A stretch of 64,000 bases of DNA from Syntrophomonas sp. (GTDB lineage Bacteria > Bacillota > Syntrophomonadia > Syntrophomonadales > Syntrophomonadaceae): NCBI GenBank assembly GCA_016841425.1, contig JAENZE010000001.1, positions 124,001 through 188,000 on the forward strand, read 5' to 3'. Within the stretch, counting starts at the first letter, position 1, and every line of letters starts with the position of its first letter. Made by a program: the position numbers and the translations under genes. This document shows, piece after piece, positions 43,319 through 53,764 of this stretch. The notes under the pieces are model-generated. The model had not been told where the DNA came from. It did not search any database and was given only the letters and a program-made list of their open reading frames with translations.

Positions 43319-44356
43319 ATGGAGAAAACCGGGCTAAGTTATAAAGATGCCGGAGTCGATATAGATGCTGCAAACCAATCAGTGGATATGATCAAGAAAT
43401 GGGTAGGCATGACCAGCAGACCGGAGGTGCTTACCGAGATAGGCTCTTTTGGCGGGCTTTTTGCCCTGGATACAGCCAGGTATAAAGAGCCGGTTCTAGT
43501 CTCCGGGACTGATGGTGTGGGTACTAAATTAAAAATAGCTCAGATGACAGGAATTAGTGATACTGTGGGTATAGATCTGGTGGCCATGTGTGTCAATGAC
43601 ATACTGGTACACGGGGCCGAACCCTTATTCTTTTTAGATTATATAGCGGTAGGTGAGCTAAAACCGGAGCTTATAGAATCTCTGGTTAAAGGTGTAAGCC
43701 AGGGCTGCCTGCAGGCAGGATGTGCATTAATCGGAGGCGAAACTGCAGAGATGCCAGGACTTTATGATGCAGACGAATATGATCTGGCAGGTTTTGCAGT
43801 AGGAGTAGTAGAACGTTCAAAAATAATAGATGGAAAAAAGATCAAGGATGAAGACGTGATCATCGCTCTTCCATCAACGGGTATACATTCTAACGGGTAT
43901 TCACTGGCGCGTAAAGTACTGCTGGAACGAGCAGGTCTTAAAATGGATGATTATATCGAGGAATTGGGAAATACCCTGGGTGAAGTCCTCTTAACGCCTA
44001 CTCGCATTTATGTAAAAACAGTTCTTGCCCTGCTGGAGGAAGTTGAAGTACATGGCATGGCTCATATAACCGGAGGAGGAATTGTAGAAAATCTGCAGCG
44101 TATTCTTCCCGAAGGAATAGGAGCGGTAATAGAGACTTCCCAGGTCACGGTGCCTACGATATTCGACCTGATGCAAAACCTGGGCCAGATACCGAAGGAA
44201 GAAATGTATCGTACCTTTAATATGGGTATCGGTTATATCCTGGTCATTTCCCCTGATAAGTTCAGTACCGCCCTAAAGCACTTGCGCGATAAAGGGGAAA
44301 AGCCGATAATTATAGGGAGAATTACCAGCCAGGAAAAAGGGGTGGTGGTGAAATGA
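43319..44356 (+). CDS. purM: Phosphoribosylformylglycinamidine cyclo-ligase
   Basis: A 345-aa AIR synthetase that closes the imidazole ring with [23 protein letters not shown] near the N-terminus, [25 protein letters not shown] and [18 protein letters not shown] are typical. The ATG at 43319 follows GGGAGG and gives the usual length; an open frame continues upstream to 43250 without a matching site. Its stop overlaps the purN start (ATGA). Confidence 0.97.
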   Translation: MEKTGLSYKDAGVDIDAANQSVDMIKKWVGMTSRPEVLTEIGSFGGLFALDTARYKEPVLVSGTDGVGTKLKIAQMTGISDTVGIDLVAMCVNDILVHGAEPLFFLDYIAVGELKPELIESLVKGVSQGCLQAGCALIGGETAEMPGLYDADEYDLAGFAVGVVERSKIIDGKKIKDEDVIIALPSTGIHSNGYSLARKVLLERAGLKMDDYIEELGNTLGEVLLTPTRIYVKTVLALLEEVEVHGMAHITGGGIVENLQRILPEGIGAVIETSQVTVPTIFDLMQNLGQIPKEEMYRTFNMGIGYILVISPDKFSTALKHLRDKGEKPIIIGRITSQEKGVVVK

Positions 44357-44997
44357 AGCAGCTCATGGAAGCCAAGCACCTCAGGCTAGCGGTATTGGCA
44401 TCTGGTAGAGGAAGTAATTTTGACGCTATATGTGAAGCGATAGATAAAAAGGTACTGGATGCTGAAATCTCAGTTTTAATTAGTGACAACCCCAATGCCC
44501 CGGCCCTGCAAAAAGCAGCTGCCAGAGGCATTGAGGCCTTACATATTAACCCCCGGGAGTTTGCCGGACGTGATGACTATGAAGCGGTTCTGGTTCGCGA
44601 ACTAAGGGCAAGAAACGCAGACCTGGTGATCCTGGCCGGTTATATGAGGCTGGTGGGAAAGGTATTCTTGTCTGCCTTTGAAAACCGGGTACTAAATATT
44701 CATCCGGCCCTCTTGCCTTCTTTCCAGGGCCTGCATGCGCAGCAGCAAGCCCTTGATTATGGGGTCAGAATCAGTGGCTGTACAGTGCATATCGTTGACG
44801 AAGGAATGGATACCGGACCTATTATCCTGCAAAAGGAAGTGCCGGTTTATGACACAGATAATGAGGAGACCCTCTCTGAGAGGATACTTCTGGAAGAACA
44901 CCAGATATACCAGCAGGCCTTGCAGCTGATAGCTGAAGGCCGGGTATGGATAGAAGGAAGAAGGGTATTCATACAAAAACAATCCGGGGAGGCTTAA
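44353..44997 (+). CDS. purN: Phosphoribosylglycinamide formyltransferase
   Basis: A 214-aa folate-dependent GAR transformylase. [11 protein letters not shown] starts the fold; [20 protein letters not shown] and [19 protein letters not shown] contain the catalytic His and Asp. Length is slightly above the common 200 because of an N-terminal [11 protein letters not shown]. The start overlaps purM by four bases. The same frame remains open for about 40 codons after the TAA, up to a stop inside purH; I regard that as accidental. Confidence 0.95.
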   Translation: MKQLMEAKHLRLAVLASGRGSNFDAICEAIDKKVLDAEISVLISDNPNAPALQKAAARGIEALHINPREFAGRDDYEAVLVRELRARNADLVILAGYMRLVGKVFLSAFENRVLNIHPALLPSFQGLHAQQQALDYGVRISGCTVHIVDEGMDTGPIILQKEVPVYDTDNEETLSERILLEEHQIYQQALQLIAEGRVWIEGRRVFIQKQSGEA

Positions 44998-45091
44998 GCT
45001 GACCTGGTTCATTATTTGGCGAGGCATGAATGTTCAGTTATTCAGGCCCTGGCCGCCTACAATAGTTTTATGATAAAGGGGGAGCCCGTCT

Positions 45092-46612
45092 ATGAAGAGA
45101 GCCTTAATAAGTGTTTCTAATAAGGATGGAATTGTAGATTTTGCTCGGGGCCTGGAAGAAATAGGCTTCGAAATAGTATCTACTGGCGGAACATATCAGA
45201 CTCTGCAGGACGCAGGGGTAAAGGTTATGAAAGTATCTGAACTTACCGGGTTTCCAGAAATCCTGGATGGAAGGGTAAAGACCCTGCATCCTAAAGTGCA
45301 TGGTGGTATTTTAGCCCGGCGTACGGATGATCATCTGCAGCAGCTGCAAGATAATGAAATCGATACCATAGATATGATCTGTGTTAATCTCTATCCCTTC
45401 CGGGAAACAGTTAGCAAAGAACAGGTGAGTCTGGAAGATGCCATAGAGAACATCGATATTGGCGGCCCTACCATGATCAGGTCAGCGGCCAAGAATTACC
45501 ATGATGTAATCGTAATAGTCAAGCCCGAGCTCTACCAACCGGTTTTAAAGACCCTGCAGGAACAGGGTGACCTAGGCTTAGATATGCGATTAAAGCTGGC
45601 TCTGGAAGCTTTCAGCCATACTGCCTCCTATGATGCCATGATAACTGCTTATCTCTCAAAGATAACGGGCACCGTTTTTGGTGATAATTTCGTACTGGCT
45701 GGTGAAAAGGTATATGAACTGCGTTATGGGGAAAATCCTCACCAGAGAGCATGTTTTTATCGTAATATGACTCCTGGTACCGGTTTGCCTGATGCTGTGC
45801 AGTTAAATGGCAAAGAATTATCATACAACAATATTATTGATGTGCAGGCGGCCTGGGCGCTGGCCAAGGAGTTTTCTGATCCAGCCTGTGTGATCATTAA
45901 ACATACCAATCCCTGCGGTACCGCAGTAGGAAATGAACTGAGCGAAGCATATGACCGGGCTTTTGACGGAGATCCGGTTTCAGCTTTCGGGGGCATTATT
46001 GCTTTCAATAGGACCGTAGATGCAAAAACAGCCGAAAAAGCAGCCGGTCCTTTCATGGAAGCTATCATTGCTCCTGGTTATGAAGAAGCAGCCCTGACAA
46101 TACTGCAGAGCAAGAAGAATCTGCGGGTTCTGGAACTCCCTATTAACCATGGAGAAGGTTTGCAGCTCAGGACGGTGGAAGGGGGATTTGTGCTGCAGGA
46201 TCCTGATACCGACGATGTCGGTCCTGCTGATCTTAAAGTAGTGACTGATACTGCTCCCACCGATGAACAGATTAAGGATTTGCTCTTCGCCTGGAAAGTA
46301 GTCAAGCATGTTAAATCCAATGCTATTGTAGTGGCCAAAGACCACATGACACTGGGAGTCGGAGCAGGACAGATGAACCGGGTTGGCTCAGCTCTTATTG
46401 CTCTGGAGCAGGGTGGTGAGAAATGCCAGGGGGCGGTCATGGCTTCCGATGCCTTTTTCCCGTTTAAAGATACAGTGGAAATGGCTTCCCGCTACGGGAT
46501 TAAGGCCATTATACAGCCAGGAGGTTCTATAAGAGATCAAGAGAGCATTGATGAATGTAATCGTCAGGGAATTGCTATGGTGTTTACAGATATACGGCAT
46601 TTTAGACACTAA
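45092..46612 (+). CDS. purH: Bifunctional AICAR formyltransferase / IMP cyclohydrolase
   Basis: A 506-aa enzyme that catalyses the last two steps to IMP. The N-terminal cyclohydrolase (about 1-195) begins [20 protein letters not shown]; the C-terminal AICAR transformylase has [11 protein letters not shown] and [14 protein letters not shown] made as a by-product by HisH/HisF also enters here, linking it with the downstream his genes. AAAGGGGGAG lies before the ATG. The 94-bp gap after purN is the largest within the pur part. Confidence 0.97.
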   Translation: MKRALISVSNKDGIVDFARGLEEIGFEIVSTGGTYQTLQDAGVKVMKVSELTGFPEILDGRVKTLHPKVHGGILARRTDDHLQQLQDNEIDTIDMICVNLYPFRETVSKEQVSLEDAIENIDIGGPTMIRSAAKNYHDVIVIVKPELYQPVLKTLQEQGDLGLDMRLKLALEAFSHTASYDAMITAYLSKITGTVFGDNFVLAGEKVYELRYGENPHQRACFYRNMTPGTGLPDAVQLNGKELSYNNIIDVQAAWALAKEFSDPACVIIKHTNPCGTAVGNELSEAYDRAFDGDPVSAFGGIIAFNRTVDAKTAEKAAGPFMEAIIAPGYEEAALTILQSKKNLRVLELPINHGEGLQLRTVEGGFVLQDPDTDDVGPADLKVVTDTAPTDEQIKDLLFAWKVVKHVKSNAIVVAKDHMTLGVGAGQMNRVGSALIALEQGGEKCQGAVMASDAFFPFKDTVEMASRYGIKAIIQPGGSIRDQESIDECNRQGIAMVFTDIRHFRH

Positions 46613-46655
46613 GAGATAAAAGCATAAGCCGAGTTTAGAACAGGGAGGTTTAAAA

Positions 46656-47933
46656 TTGGGTAAGAAAGTACTGCTTATTGGGCAAGGGGGCAGGGAACAC
46701 GCCCTGGCCTGGAAAATTGCTCAGAGCCCGGACCTGGAGAGGTTGTATGCTGCTCCTGGCAACCCGGGTATGGCTGAGTTGTGTGAATGCATTAATATTG
46801 AGGCCCATGACGTAGAAAAATTGCTGCAATTTGCACTGGCAGAGAATATCGATCTCACGGTAGTAGGCCCCGAGGCTCCTTTGATGGCAGGTATTGTAGA
46901 TCGGTTTTGCGAAAATGGCCTTACTATCTTTGGACCTACTGCAGCTGCAGCAAAATTAGAAGGAAGCAAGGTTTTTACCAAGAACCTCTTTAACAAATAT
47001 AGTATTCCAACGGCTAAATATGATATCTTCAGTGATATTGAACAAGCCCGGGAGCATATTAAAACCTATACTGACCTGGGAAAACCGGTGGTAATAAAAG
47101 CGGACGGGCTGGCCGCAGGTAAAGGCGTAGTTGTGGCAGCAGATTATCAAGAAGCCAGCCAGGCTATTGATTCCATAATGAGAGATAAAGAGTTTGGCAC
47201 AGCCGGTGACAAGGTGGTTATAGAAGAATGCCTTTTCGGACAGGAGGTCAGCTTTTTTGCTATCAGTGATGGAAAGAATTTCGTACCACTGGTATCAGCT
47301 CAAGACCACAAACAGGTATTTGATAATGATCAAGGCCCCAATACCGGCGGCATGGGTGCGTACTGCAACCCTCCCATTTATACTCCGGAGCTGCATGCGG
47401 TAGTTCTGGATACTATTATTGCCCCGGTAGTTGAAGCGATGGCTGCCGAAGGGACTCCTTACCAGGGAGTATTATATGCTGGATTGATGATTACTGAAGA
47501 AGGTCCCAAGGTGCTGGAGTTTAATGCCCGGTTCGGAGACCCGGAAACGCAGGCGGTAATGCCCTTGATAAAAAGTGATATCCTTCCGCTGCTGGAGGCA
47601 GCAGCCCAGGGCCGTTTAGAAAACTATCAGGTTCAAATCGATACTGGAACCTGCATATGCGTAGTTCTGGCTTCAGGAGGCTATCCGGGCAGTTATGAAA
47701 AAGGCAAAATGATACAGGGGATTGATCAAGTAGATCCGGATACCCTTATTTTTCATGCAGGGACTGTTAAGAGAGACAATGGTTTTTATACCAGCGGTGG
47801 CCGGGTACTAGCCGTGGTTAGCCGGGGCGAAAATATTAAAAACGCCATTGATAAGGTTTACCAGGAAGTTAAGAAGATTAATTTCGATAACATGCATTAT
47901 CGTACTGACATTGGGAGAAAAGCACTGATATAG
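46656..47933 (+). CDS. purD: Phosphoribosylamine-glycine ligase
   Basis: A 425-aa ATP-grasp ligase that makes GAR. VLLIGQGGREHALAWKI is the N-terminal Rossmann motif; KADGLAAGKGVVVA and GPNTGGMGAYCNPP are ATP-grasp and substrate regions, and EFNARFGDPETQAV is the metal-binding segment. The start is TTG with CAGGGAGG seven bases upstream; no ATG is available nearby. It ends the pur block. Confidence 0.97.
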   Translation: MGKKVLLIGQGGREHALAWKIAQSPDLERLYAAPGNPGMAELCECINIEAHDVEKLLQFALAENIDLTVVGPEAPLMAGIVDRFCENGLTIFGPTAAAAKLEGSKVFTKNLFNKYSIPTAKYDIFSDIEQAREHIKTYTDLGKPVVIKADGLAAGKGVVVAADYQEASQAIDSIMRDKEFGTAGDKVVIEECLFGQEVSFFAISDGKNFVPLVSAQDHKQVFDNDQGPNTGGMGAYCNPPIYTPELHAVVLDTIIAPVVEAMAAEGTPYQGVLYAGLMITEEGPKVLEFNARFGDPETQAVMPLIKSDILPLLEAAAQGRLENYQVQIDTGTCICVVLASGGYPGSYEKGKMIQGIDQVDPDTLIFHAGTVKRDNGFYTSGGRVLAVVSRGENIKNAIDKVYQEVKKINFDNMHYRTDIGRKALI

Positions 47934-47944
47934 GAGTAGATAAT

Positions 47945-48478
47945 ATGAATCCCAATCTAATTCCCTTTATAAGGGTAGGAGCATTCATAGCCCTGGCAGC
48001 TATGCTGCTGTACCTGCCGACCCGGGAATTTTTAAAAACAACTTTTATGCTGGGAATACCTTTTATCTTTATCCTGGCTTTTATGAAAAAGACCAGAAGG
48101 TACTCTTTACCCTGGATAACAGCTATAATACTAGCGGTTGTTACAGTAGGTGGATACATATACATGCTGACCGATTTGCCGCAGCGAATAGCCACCCATC
48201 AGATTGTCATTGATGGAACTGCATTGCTGACTGATGGTGAGTATGAGGCTGCTGCGGACAAATTCAGCGAACTTGAACAGTATGGCGATATAAATACTAT
48301 GGATGAAAAACTAGCCCTGGTAGAAAAGGAAAAAGACGCTGCCTTTCTGCTGGAGCAGGCCAAGGTGCTGGTGCAATCCGGAGAAAAGGATCAAGCCCTG
48401 GTGCTTCTCGAATCTGTGCCTTCAGATACCAGAGCCCATAAGGAAGCAGCCGGACTGATAAAAACTTTAGAGGAGTAG
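47945..48478 (+). CDS. Membrane protein with a helical repeat tail, unknown function
   Basis: A 177-aa protein with three hydrophobic segments in the first 90 residues (FIRVGAFIALAAMLLYL, TFMLGIPFIFILAF, ITAIILAVVTVGGYIYML). A soluble tail with TPR-like helices follows (YEAAADKFSELEQYGDINTM, then AAFLLEQAKVLVQSGEKDQA). No family is recognised. It is embedded between purD and the HD gene with 11-bp gaps, so it is cotranscribed with purine and histidine genes. A link with those pathways is not evident; it may be a passenger. Confidence 0.7.
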   Translation: MNPNLIPFIRVGAFIALAAMLLYLPTREFLKTTFMLGIPFIFILAFMKKTRRYSLPWITAIILAVVTVGGYIYMLTDLPQRIATHQIVIDGTALLTDGEYEAAADKFSELEQYGDINTMDEKLALVEKEKDAAFLLEQAKVLVQSGEKDQALVLLESVPSDTRAHKEAAGLIKTLEE

Positions 48479-48488
48479 GAGTAAGCGG

Positions 48489-49151
48489 ATGGTTACACTT
48501 GAACAGGTCAAAGCAAATACTATGGTACAGGCCTACATGAGGCTGGGCAATGAGTACATCGGAACCCTGGGAGCCATTGAACATAATCTAAACCATGCGG
48601 AATATGTTTCCATGCTTAGTCACGAAATACTTAAGAAACTCGGTTTCTCCGAAAGACAGTCTGAGCTAGGGGCAATAGCGGGTTACCTGCATGATATAGG
48701 CAATCTGGTTAATCGCTATGGGCACGGTATGTCTGGTGCCCTGCTGGCGTTTGATACCTTGATGGAGATGGGTATGGATCCAGCAGAAATTGCGGCTGTT
48801 ATGGGAGCCATAGGAAATCATGAGGAGCACGCAGGAGGTAACAGCGTTAATGTTATAGGAGCAGCTTTGATACTAGCTGATAAGTCGGATGTGCACCGTT
48901 CCCGGGTTAGAAAACATGAGATTTCTTCCTTTACTCCAAGGGATAGAGTAAACTATGCAGTAACCGATACTAACCTCCTGATCGATGCAGATAATAAACT
49001 TATTTCTTTGAAAATCGATATTGATACGGAAGTATGTTCAGTTATGGAGTATTTTGAGATATTTCTAACCAAAATGCTAATGTGCAGACGGGCAGCTCAA
49101 TACCTCAATTGTGAATTTGCGCTGCTGGTAAACAATAACCGACTGTTATAA
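48489..49151 (+). CDS. HD-domain phosphohydrolase
   Basis: A 220-aa HD-superfamily protein. Probable metal ligands are the His in LNHAEYVSMLSHEI, HDIGN (about 62-66), NHEEHAG (about 115-121) and the Asp in ILADKSDVHRSRVR. The C-terminal domain of about 65 residues is beta-rich. HD enzymes remove phosphate from nucleotides and other phosphomonoesters or diesters. It sits between purD and hisZ. The cluster lacks a recognisable histidinol-phosphate phosphatase, so this gene is one candidate, and a nucleotide phosphatase is another; neither is shown. Confidence 0.8.
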   Translation: MVTLEQVKANTMVQAYMRLGNEYIGTLGAIEHNLNHAEYVSMLSHEILKKLGFSERQSELGAIAGYLHDIGNLVNRYGHGMSGALLAFDTLMEMGMDPAEIAAVMGAIGNHEEHAGGNSVNVIGAALILADKSDVHRSRVRKHEISSFTPRDRVNYAVTDTNLLIDADNKLISLKIDIDTEVCSVMEYFEIFLTKMLMCRRAAQYLNCEFALLVNNNRLL

Positions 49152-49164
49152 GGAGCAGATAAAG

Positions 49165-50316
49165 ATGAGAAATAGGCAAATTCCAAGAGGATTGCGTGAT
49201 TTACTGCCGGAAGAAGCAAAAGTGATGAGAAGCATGGAGAAAAAGGCCGCCCAGCTTTTTTCCAGCTATGCTTATGAAGAAGTTATGACACCAACTTTCG
49301 AGTTTCTCGAAGTGATTGAAGCAGGAAGAGGCAGCAGAAGGGAAGACTTATTTCTCTTCATGGACCGGGAGGGAGGCATCCTGTCCCTGCGGCCAGAAGT
49401 AACCGGGTCTATTGCCCGCATGGCATCTACCCACCTGCATGATGCTGATTTTCCTCGTCGGCTTTTCTATACCGCTAATGTATTTCGTCATGTGCAGCCC
49501 CAGTTGGCTCAATATCGGGAATTTAGACAGACCGGGGTAGAACTGCTGGGAGCAGCCGGCGTATGGGCAGATGCCGAGGTGGTAAATATTGCAGTAAAAC
49601 TGCTGGAACGGATGGGTTTGGATAGATTTAAGATAAGTATCAATCAACTTCCTATATTTAACAGTATTCTGGACGACAGCGGCCTGAATGCTGAGGATCG
49701 GACTCTGGTTCGAAAACTGGTGGAGGATAAAGACCTGGTTGCACTGTCCAGCCTCTTAGAAGAGCTTCATATAGAAGATGATTTAAAAGATACTATTGCC
49801 GCCCTGCCAGTTTTACACGGGGGGCTGGAAGTGGTTCATCACATACCTTATGTAGAAAAAAACCGCAATGCATCAGCAGCAGTAGAAGAGCTGATGAAAC
49901 TATACGATGCGTTAAAAATATATGGGGTTACATCTAATATTGTAGTAGATATGGGTGTACTTAGAAATCTAGATTATTATACCGGTCTGGTGTTTGAGGG
50001 TTATTCATCCAAACTGGGCTACGGCCTTCTGGGAGGAGGGCGCTATGATAACCTGCTCGGGCAGTTTGGATTGACCTGTCCCGCTACAGGTTTTGCCCTG
50101 CACATGGATCGCCTGGCTCTAGTTTTAAAATGCCGGGATGAAGAACAGGATCGGTATCTGGTGGGTGGAAATAATTATCCAGCCATGATAGAAAAATCAG
50201 AGCAACTGAGAGAACAGGGGTTCATTGTAGAAATGGATCTGGGGGAACACAGTCAAGCCCAGCTGGAGAAGAGAATCAGCGGACTAGATAATTGGACCCT
50301 CTTGTATTTGGAATAG
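49165..50316 (+). CDS. hisZ: ATP phosphoribosyltransferase regulatory subunit
   Basis: A 383-aa class II aminoacyl-tRNA synthetase paralogue that binds short HisG and makes it sensitive to histidine. RGLRDLLPEEAKVMRSME, SLRPEVTGSIARMA and REFRQTGVELLG are histidyl-tRNA synthetase-like core motifs. YGLLGGGRYDNLLGQFG is motif 3-like. The anticodon-binding domain of a true HisRS is lacking or reduced, which fits HisZ. It begins the his portion, 13 bp after the HD gene, and is followed by short hisG. Confidence 0.95.
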   Translation: MRNRQIPRGLRDLLPEEAKVMRSMEKKAAQLFSSYAYEEVMTPTFEFLEVIEAGRGSRREDLFLFMDREGGILSLRPEVTGSIARMASTHLHDADFPRRLFYTANVFRHVQPQLAQYREFRQTGVELLGAAGVWADAEVVNIAVKLLERMGLDRFKISINQLPIFNSILDDSGLNAEDRTLVRKLVEDKDLVALSSLLEELHIEDDLKDTIAALPVLHGGLEVVHHIPYVEKNRNASAAVEELMKLYDALKIYGVTSNIVVDMGVLRNLDYYTGLVFEGYSSKLGYGLLGGGRYDNLLGQFGLTCPATGFALHMDRLALVLKCRDEEQDRYLVGGNNYPAMIEKSEQLREQGFIVEMDLGEHSQAQLEKRISGLDNWTLLYLE

Positions 50317-50357
50317 GGGTACCACAGAGTTTTCCCGTATATATTAGGAGGAGAAAG

Positions 50358-51014
50358 ATGCAGCAGGAATATTTAACTATTGCTTTATCAAAAGGAACCC
50401 TACTTAACCCAACTGTCGAACTGCTTCAAAAGGCTGGTCTGCCGGTCAGCGGATTGAGTGAAGACAGTCGCAATATGGTTTTTTCTTATGAGGATGAGGG
50501 TATTAAATATCTGATGTGCCGTCCTACTGATGTACCCACTTATGTAGAACAGGGTGCCGCTGATCTGGGAATAGTAGGTAAAGATGTCATTGTGGAACAG
50601 GCTAAAGACGTTTTCGAAATGGTAGATTTACAGTACGGTTACTGCCGCTTTGTGGTTGCAGTACCTGCCTATATGAAAGACAAACATATCCGGGAACTCA
50701 ATTATCGGAGAGTTGCCAGCAAATTCCCCCTGATAGCAGAGAAATTCTTCCGCGAACAGGGACTGCAGGTAGATGTTATCAAGCTGCATGGTAACGTAGA
50801 ACTTGCACCGTTGATGGGTCTGGCGGATATGATTGTAGACCTGGTTTCCACCGGGAGGACTCTTAAAGAGAATAACCTGGTAGAGCTGGTGAAAATAATG
50901 GATTCGACGACCAGGCTTATTTGTAATCGGGTCAGTTATAGGACTAAACACGAAAACATTCAGCCGCTTATAGAAAATATGCAGAAAATAGTGAAGGGTG
51001 GGGACAGCACATGA
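50358..51014 (+). CDS. hisG: ATP phosphoribosyltransferase, short form
   Basis: A 218-aa catalytic subunit that joins PRPP and ATP, the first step of histidine synthesis. The C-terminal regulatory domain of long HisG is missing, as expected when HisZ is present. TIALSKGTLLNPTVELLQKA, AADLGIVGKDVI and DMIVDLVSTGRTLKEN (PRPP loop) are clear. ATG at 50358 follows TTAGGAGGAG; a longer frame from 50292 overlaps hisZ. Its stop overlaps hisD by four bases. Confidence 0.97.
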   Translation: MQQEYLTIALSKGTLLNPTVELLQKAGLPVSGLSEDSRNMVFSYEDEGIKYLMCRPTDVPTYVEQGAADLGIVGKDVIVEQAKDVFEMVDLQYGYCRFVVAVPAYMKDKHIRELNYRRVASKFPLIAEKFFREQGLQVDVIKLHGNVELAPLMGLADMIVDLVSTGRTLKENNLVELVKIMDSTTRLICNRVSYRTKHENIQPLIENMQKIVKGGDST

Positions 51015-52303
51015 GATTGCGCAGAATCAAAGCCTCAAGTCAGGACTTACAAACTTTTCTACAATCTAATTATGATGATATGAAAAAGTATGAAGATATA
51101 GTACGGGAGATTGGTCAGGAAGTGAAACAACGGGGCAATCAGGCGGTATTTGATTTCAACTTGAAATTTGATGGTGCCCCCATAAACGAAGCAAATTTTA
51201 TGGTTAGTGAAGCAGAGTTTGAAGCAGCCTATGATGATGTAGATGATGAGTATATTTTTGCGCTGCGGGCGGCCATTGATAACATAGCCGAGTTTCATTC
51301 CCGGCAGTTGAGAAATTCCTGGATGGAACCTGACCAGAGAGGTTGCATATTGGGGCAGATATATCGCCCCCTGGAAAGAGTGGGGATTTATGTGCCAGGA
51401 GGTACGGCAGCTTATCCTTCTTCGGTGCTGATGAATGCCATACCGGCACAGGTAGCGGGCGTAGAACAGATAGTGATGGTAAGTCCACCCGGGCAGGATG
51501 GTAAGATGAATCCTTATACCTTGGTAGCAGCTAATGAACTGGGTCTCCAGGAAGTATATAAGATGGGTGGCGCCCATGCCATTTTCGCTCTGGCCTGGGG
51601 AACTGATACGATAAGAAAGGTAGACTTGATAAGCGGACCAGGTAATATATATGTGACCCTGGCCAAGAAAATGGTTTATGGAGATGTAAATATCGATATG
51701 CTGGCTGGTCCGAGTGAGATACTGATCCTGGCCGATGAGTATGCCAACCCGGCATATTTAGCAGCAGATATGATGTCTCAAGCTGAACATGATGTACTCG
51801 CTAGAAGTATTCTGGTCAGTAATGATCCAGGATTATTAGATCGGGTAGAAGAGGAACTAAACCGGCAGATACAGGACCTTTCCCGCCGGGATATTGTTGA
51901 GCAGGCCCTCAACAGCTATGGGGCATTGATACTAGCAGATAATATGAAGGAAGCGTGTGAGGTCGCCAATCTCATAGCACCGGAACATTTAGAACTTATG
52001 GTTGAACATCCCTTTGATCTGCTCAGCAAAATAAAAAATGCCGGAGCAATTTTTATGGGCCGTTATACCCCTGAACCAGTTGGAGACTATTTTGCCGGCC
52101 CCAACCATATACTCCCTACCGGGGGAACTGCCCGGTTTTATTCGCCAGTCAGTGTCGATACTTTTATCAAGGCTTCCAGCTTGATATATTACTCGGAACA
52201 AGGAATAAAAGAGGATGCCGACGAAATTATTAAGCTGGCCCAGGTTGAGGGACTTAGTGCTCATGCTAATTCGGTGAGAGTTAGAAAGGATAGTGATAAT
52301 TGA
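51011..52303 (+). CDS. hisD: Histidinol dehydrogenase
   Basis: A 430-aa zinc- and NAD-dependent enzyme that oxidises histidinol to histidine in two steps. YVPGGTAAYPSSVLMNAIPA, KMGGAHAIFALAWGTDTI, SGPGNIYVTLAKK and DMMSQAEHD (with the Gln and His zinc ligands) are present, and APEHLEL follows later. Length is standard. It overlaps both hisG and hisB, so translation of the three is coupled. Confidence 0.97.
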   Translation: MRLRRIKASSQDLQTFLQSNYDDMKKYEDIVREIGQEVKQRGNQAVFDFNLKFDGAPINEANFMVSEAEFEAAYDDVDDEYIFALRAAIDNIAEFHSRQLRNSWMEPDQRGCILGQIYRPLERVGIYVPGGTAAYPSSVLMNAIPAQVAGVEQIVMVSPPGQDGKMNPYTLVAANELGLQEVYKMGGAHAIFALAWGTDTIRKVDLISGPGNIYVTLAKKMVYGDVNIDMLAGPSEILILADEYANPAYLAADMMSQAEHDVLARSILVSNDPGLLDRVEEELNRQIQDLSRRDIVEQALNSYGALILADNMKEACEVANLIAPEHLELMVEHPFDLLSKIKNAGAIFMGRYTPEPVGDYFAGPNHILPTGGTARFYSPVSVDTFIKASSLIYYSEQGIKEDADEIIKLAQVEGLSAHANSVRVRKDSDN

Positions 52304-52896
52304 TGGAAAGAGTAAGAACAGCGGAAGTACAAAGAAAAACCAGTGAAACAGAAGTTTTGCTGCAGTTAGACCTGGATGGAACAGGCAGCCATCAAATCGA
52401 TACCGAGATTCCGTTCTTAAGCCATATGCTCACTTTACTTTCACTGCATAGTCTTTGTGATTTAAAGGTTACTGCCCGGGGAGACATCGAAGTAGATGAC
52501 CATCATACCGTAGAAGATATTGGGATATGTTTGGGGCAGGCATTGGATCAGGCCCTAAGGGAAAAAAGAGGTATCCGCAGGTATGGGGAAGCAACCATAC
52601 CAATGGATGAAGCTTTGAGCAGGGTAGTGTTAGATCTATCCGGCCGATCAGCGTTAATTTATAATGTCGAATTAGAAAGGAACTCAATTGGGAATTTTGC
52701 CACGGAAAATGCCCAGGAGTTCTTTAAGGCAGTAGCCAATAGCGCTCGGATGGGTATACATATTGATGTTATAAGAGGAACTAATTCCCATCATATACTA
52801 GAATCAATTTTTAAAGCATTTGCCCGCGCTTTAAAGGCGGCCGTAGAAATAGAACCGCGTATGGAAGGAATATGGTCATCCAAAGGTAAGCTTTAA
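52303..52896 (+). CDS. hisB: Imidazoleglycerol-phosphate dehydratase
   Basis: A 197-aa single-function IGP dehydratase (no phosphatase domain). The two metal-binding motifs HHTVEDIG and HHILESIFKAFARAL are present, plus PMDEALSRVVLDLSGR. The ATG overlaps the hisD stop as TGATG. Histidinol-phosphate phosphatase must therefore be supplied by another gene. AGGA lies upstream at acceptable distance. Confidence 0.96.
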   Translation: MERVRTAEVQRKTSETEVLLQLDLDGTGSHQIDTEIPFLSHMLTLLSLHSLCDLKVTARGDIEVDDHHTVEDIGICLGQALDQALREKRGIRRYGEATIPMDEALSRVVLDLSGRSALIYNVELERNSIGNFATENAQEFFKAVANSARMGIHIDVIRGTNSHHILESIFKAFARALKAAVEIEPRMEGIWSSKGKL

Positions 52897-52942
52897 AAGA
52901 ACAGAAGTAATTAGGTAAGGTTTAAGTCCGGGGGGAGTAAAT

Positions 52943-53548
52943 TTGATAGCTATAATAGACTATGGGGTTGGCAATCTGGCCAGTGTCAGGAATGCTTTTA
53001 TAAAGCTTGGTTTTGAAGCAGCTATAACCAGCAGCAGTGAGGAAATACTGAAGGCGGACCGGGTAGTGCTTCCGGGAGTTGGCGCTTTTGCTGATGCTAT
53101 GGATAACCTGCGCCGCTATGGACTGGATGGTACAGTAAAACAAGTGGTACAGCAGGGCACACCATTTTTGGGTGTATGTTTGGGTTTGCATTTGCTTTTC
53201 ACTCAAGGTGAGGAACACGGTATACACGAAGGTTTGGATATTATGAAAGGCCGGGTAGTGAAATTTCAGCTGCCACGTCAATACAAGGTGCCGCACATGG
53301 GCTGGAATCAAGTTTGGCCCAGGGAAGACAGCCGGCTGTTTAGAGGCCTGCCTGCAGGCAGCCACTTCTATTTTGTACATTCCTATTATGTGCTTCCAGA
53401 TGATGATGCGGTTATAGCTGCCCACAGTGATTATGGAATGGATTTTGTGTGTGCGGTGGAACATAAAAATATATTTGCCACCCAGTTTCATCCCGAGAAA
53501 TCAGGGCAGGTAGGGTTGCAGGTGCTGCAGAACTTTGCCAGTCTTTGA
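52943..53548 (+). CDS. hisH: Imidazole glycerol phosphate synthase, glutaminase subunit
   Basis: A 201-aa class I glutamine amidotransferase that feeds ammonia to HisF. IAIIDYGVGNLASVRNAF opens the fold, LPGVGAFADAM follows, the nucleophile Cys is in GVCLGLHLLF and the His-Glu pair in FHPEKSG. The start is TTG at 52943, with GGGGGAG close upstream. A gap of 216 bp without a recognisable gene separates it from hisA. Confidence 0.96.
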   Translation: MIAIIDYGVGNLASVRNAFIKLGFEAAITSSSEEILKADRVVLPGVGAFADAMDNLRRYGLDGTVKQVVQQGTPFLGVCLGLHLLFTQGEEHGIHEGLDIMKGRVVKFQLPRQYKVPHMGWNQVWPREDSRLFRGLPAGSHFYFVHSYYVLPDDDAVIAAHSDYGMDFVCAVEHKNIFATQFHPEKSGQVGLQVLQNFASL

Positions 53549-53764
53549 TGATAGCCTGATAAAGATATTCAGACTCGTTGGTGGCCGGTCTTTAGTTAGA
53601 AGAATACCAAACTGCACGTTTCTGTTAGGATAAAGCCATGCAGCGAAGTCTCTGAATGCTTGCCCGCTGTACTCTGTTTAAGACAGATCCTCCCTGGCCA
53701 GGTGATACTAATCTTAAGCCTTTTGAAACTGGCCGAGTAAAAATTATGATGAGGTGTAGTAAAG

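Noticed and set aside
44998-45117. Open frame continuing 40 codons after the purN stop
   Set aside because: purN is already full length, the stop is a normal TAA, and the extension runs into purH. Treated as chance, though the composition looks protein-like.
52922-53491. 189-codon frame opposite hisH
   Set aside because: It is antisense to a clear hisH, lacks a ribosome binding site and its translation is low-complexity in composition with no motif.
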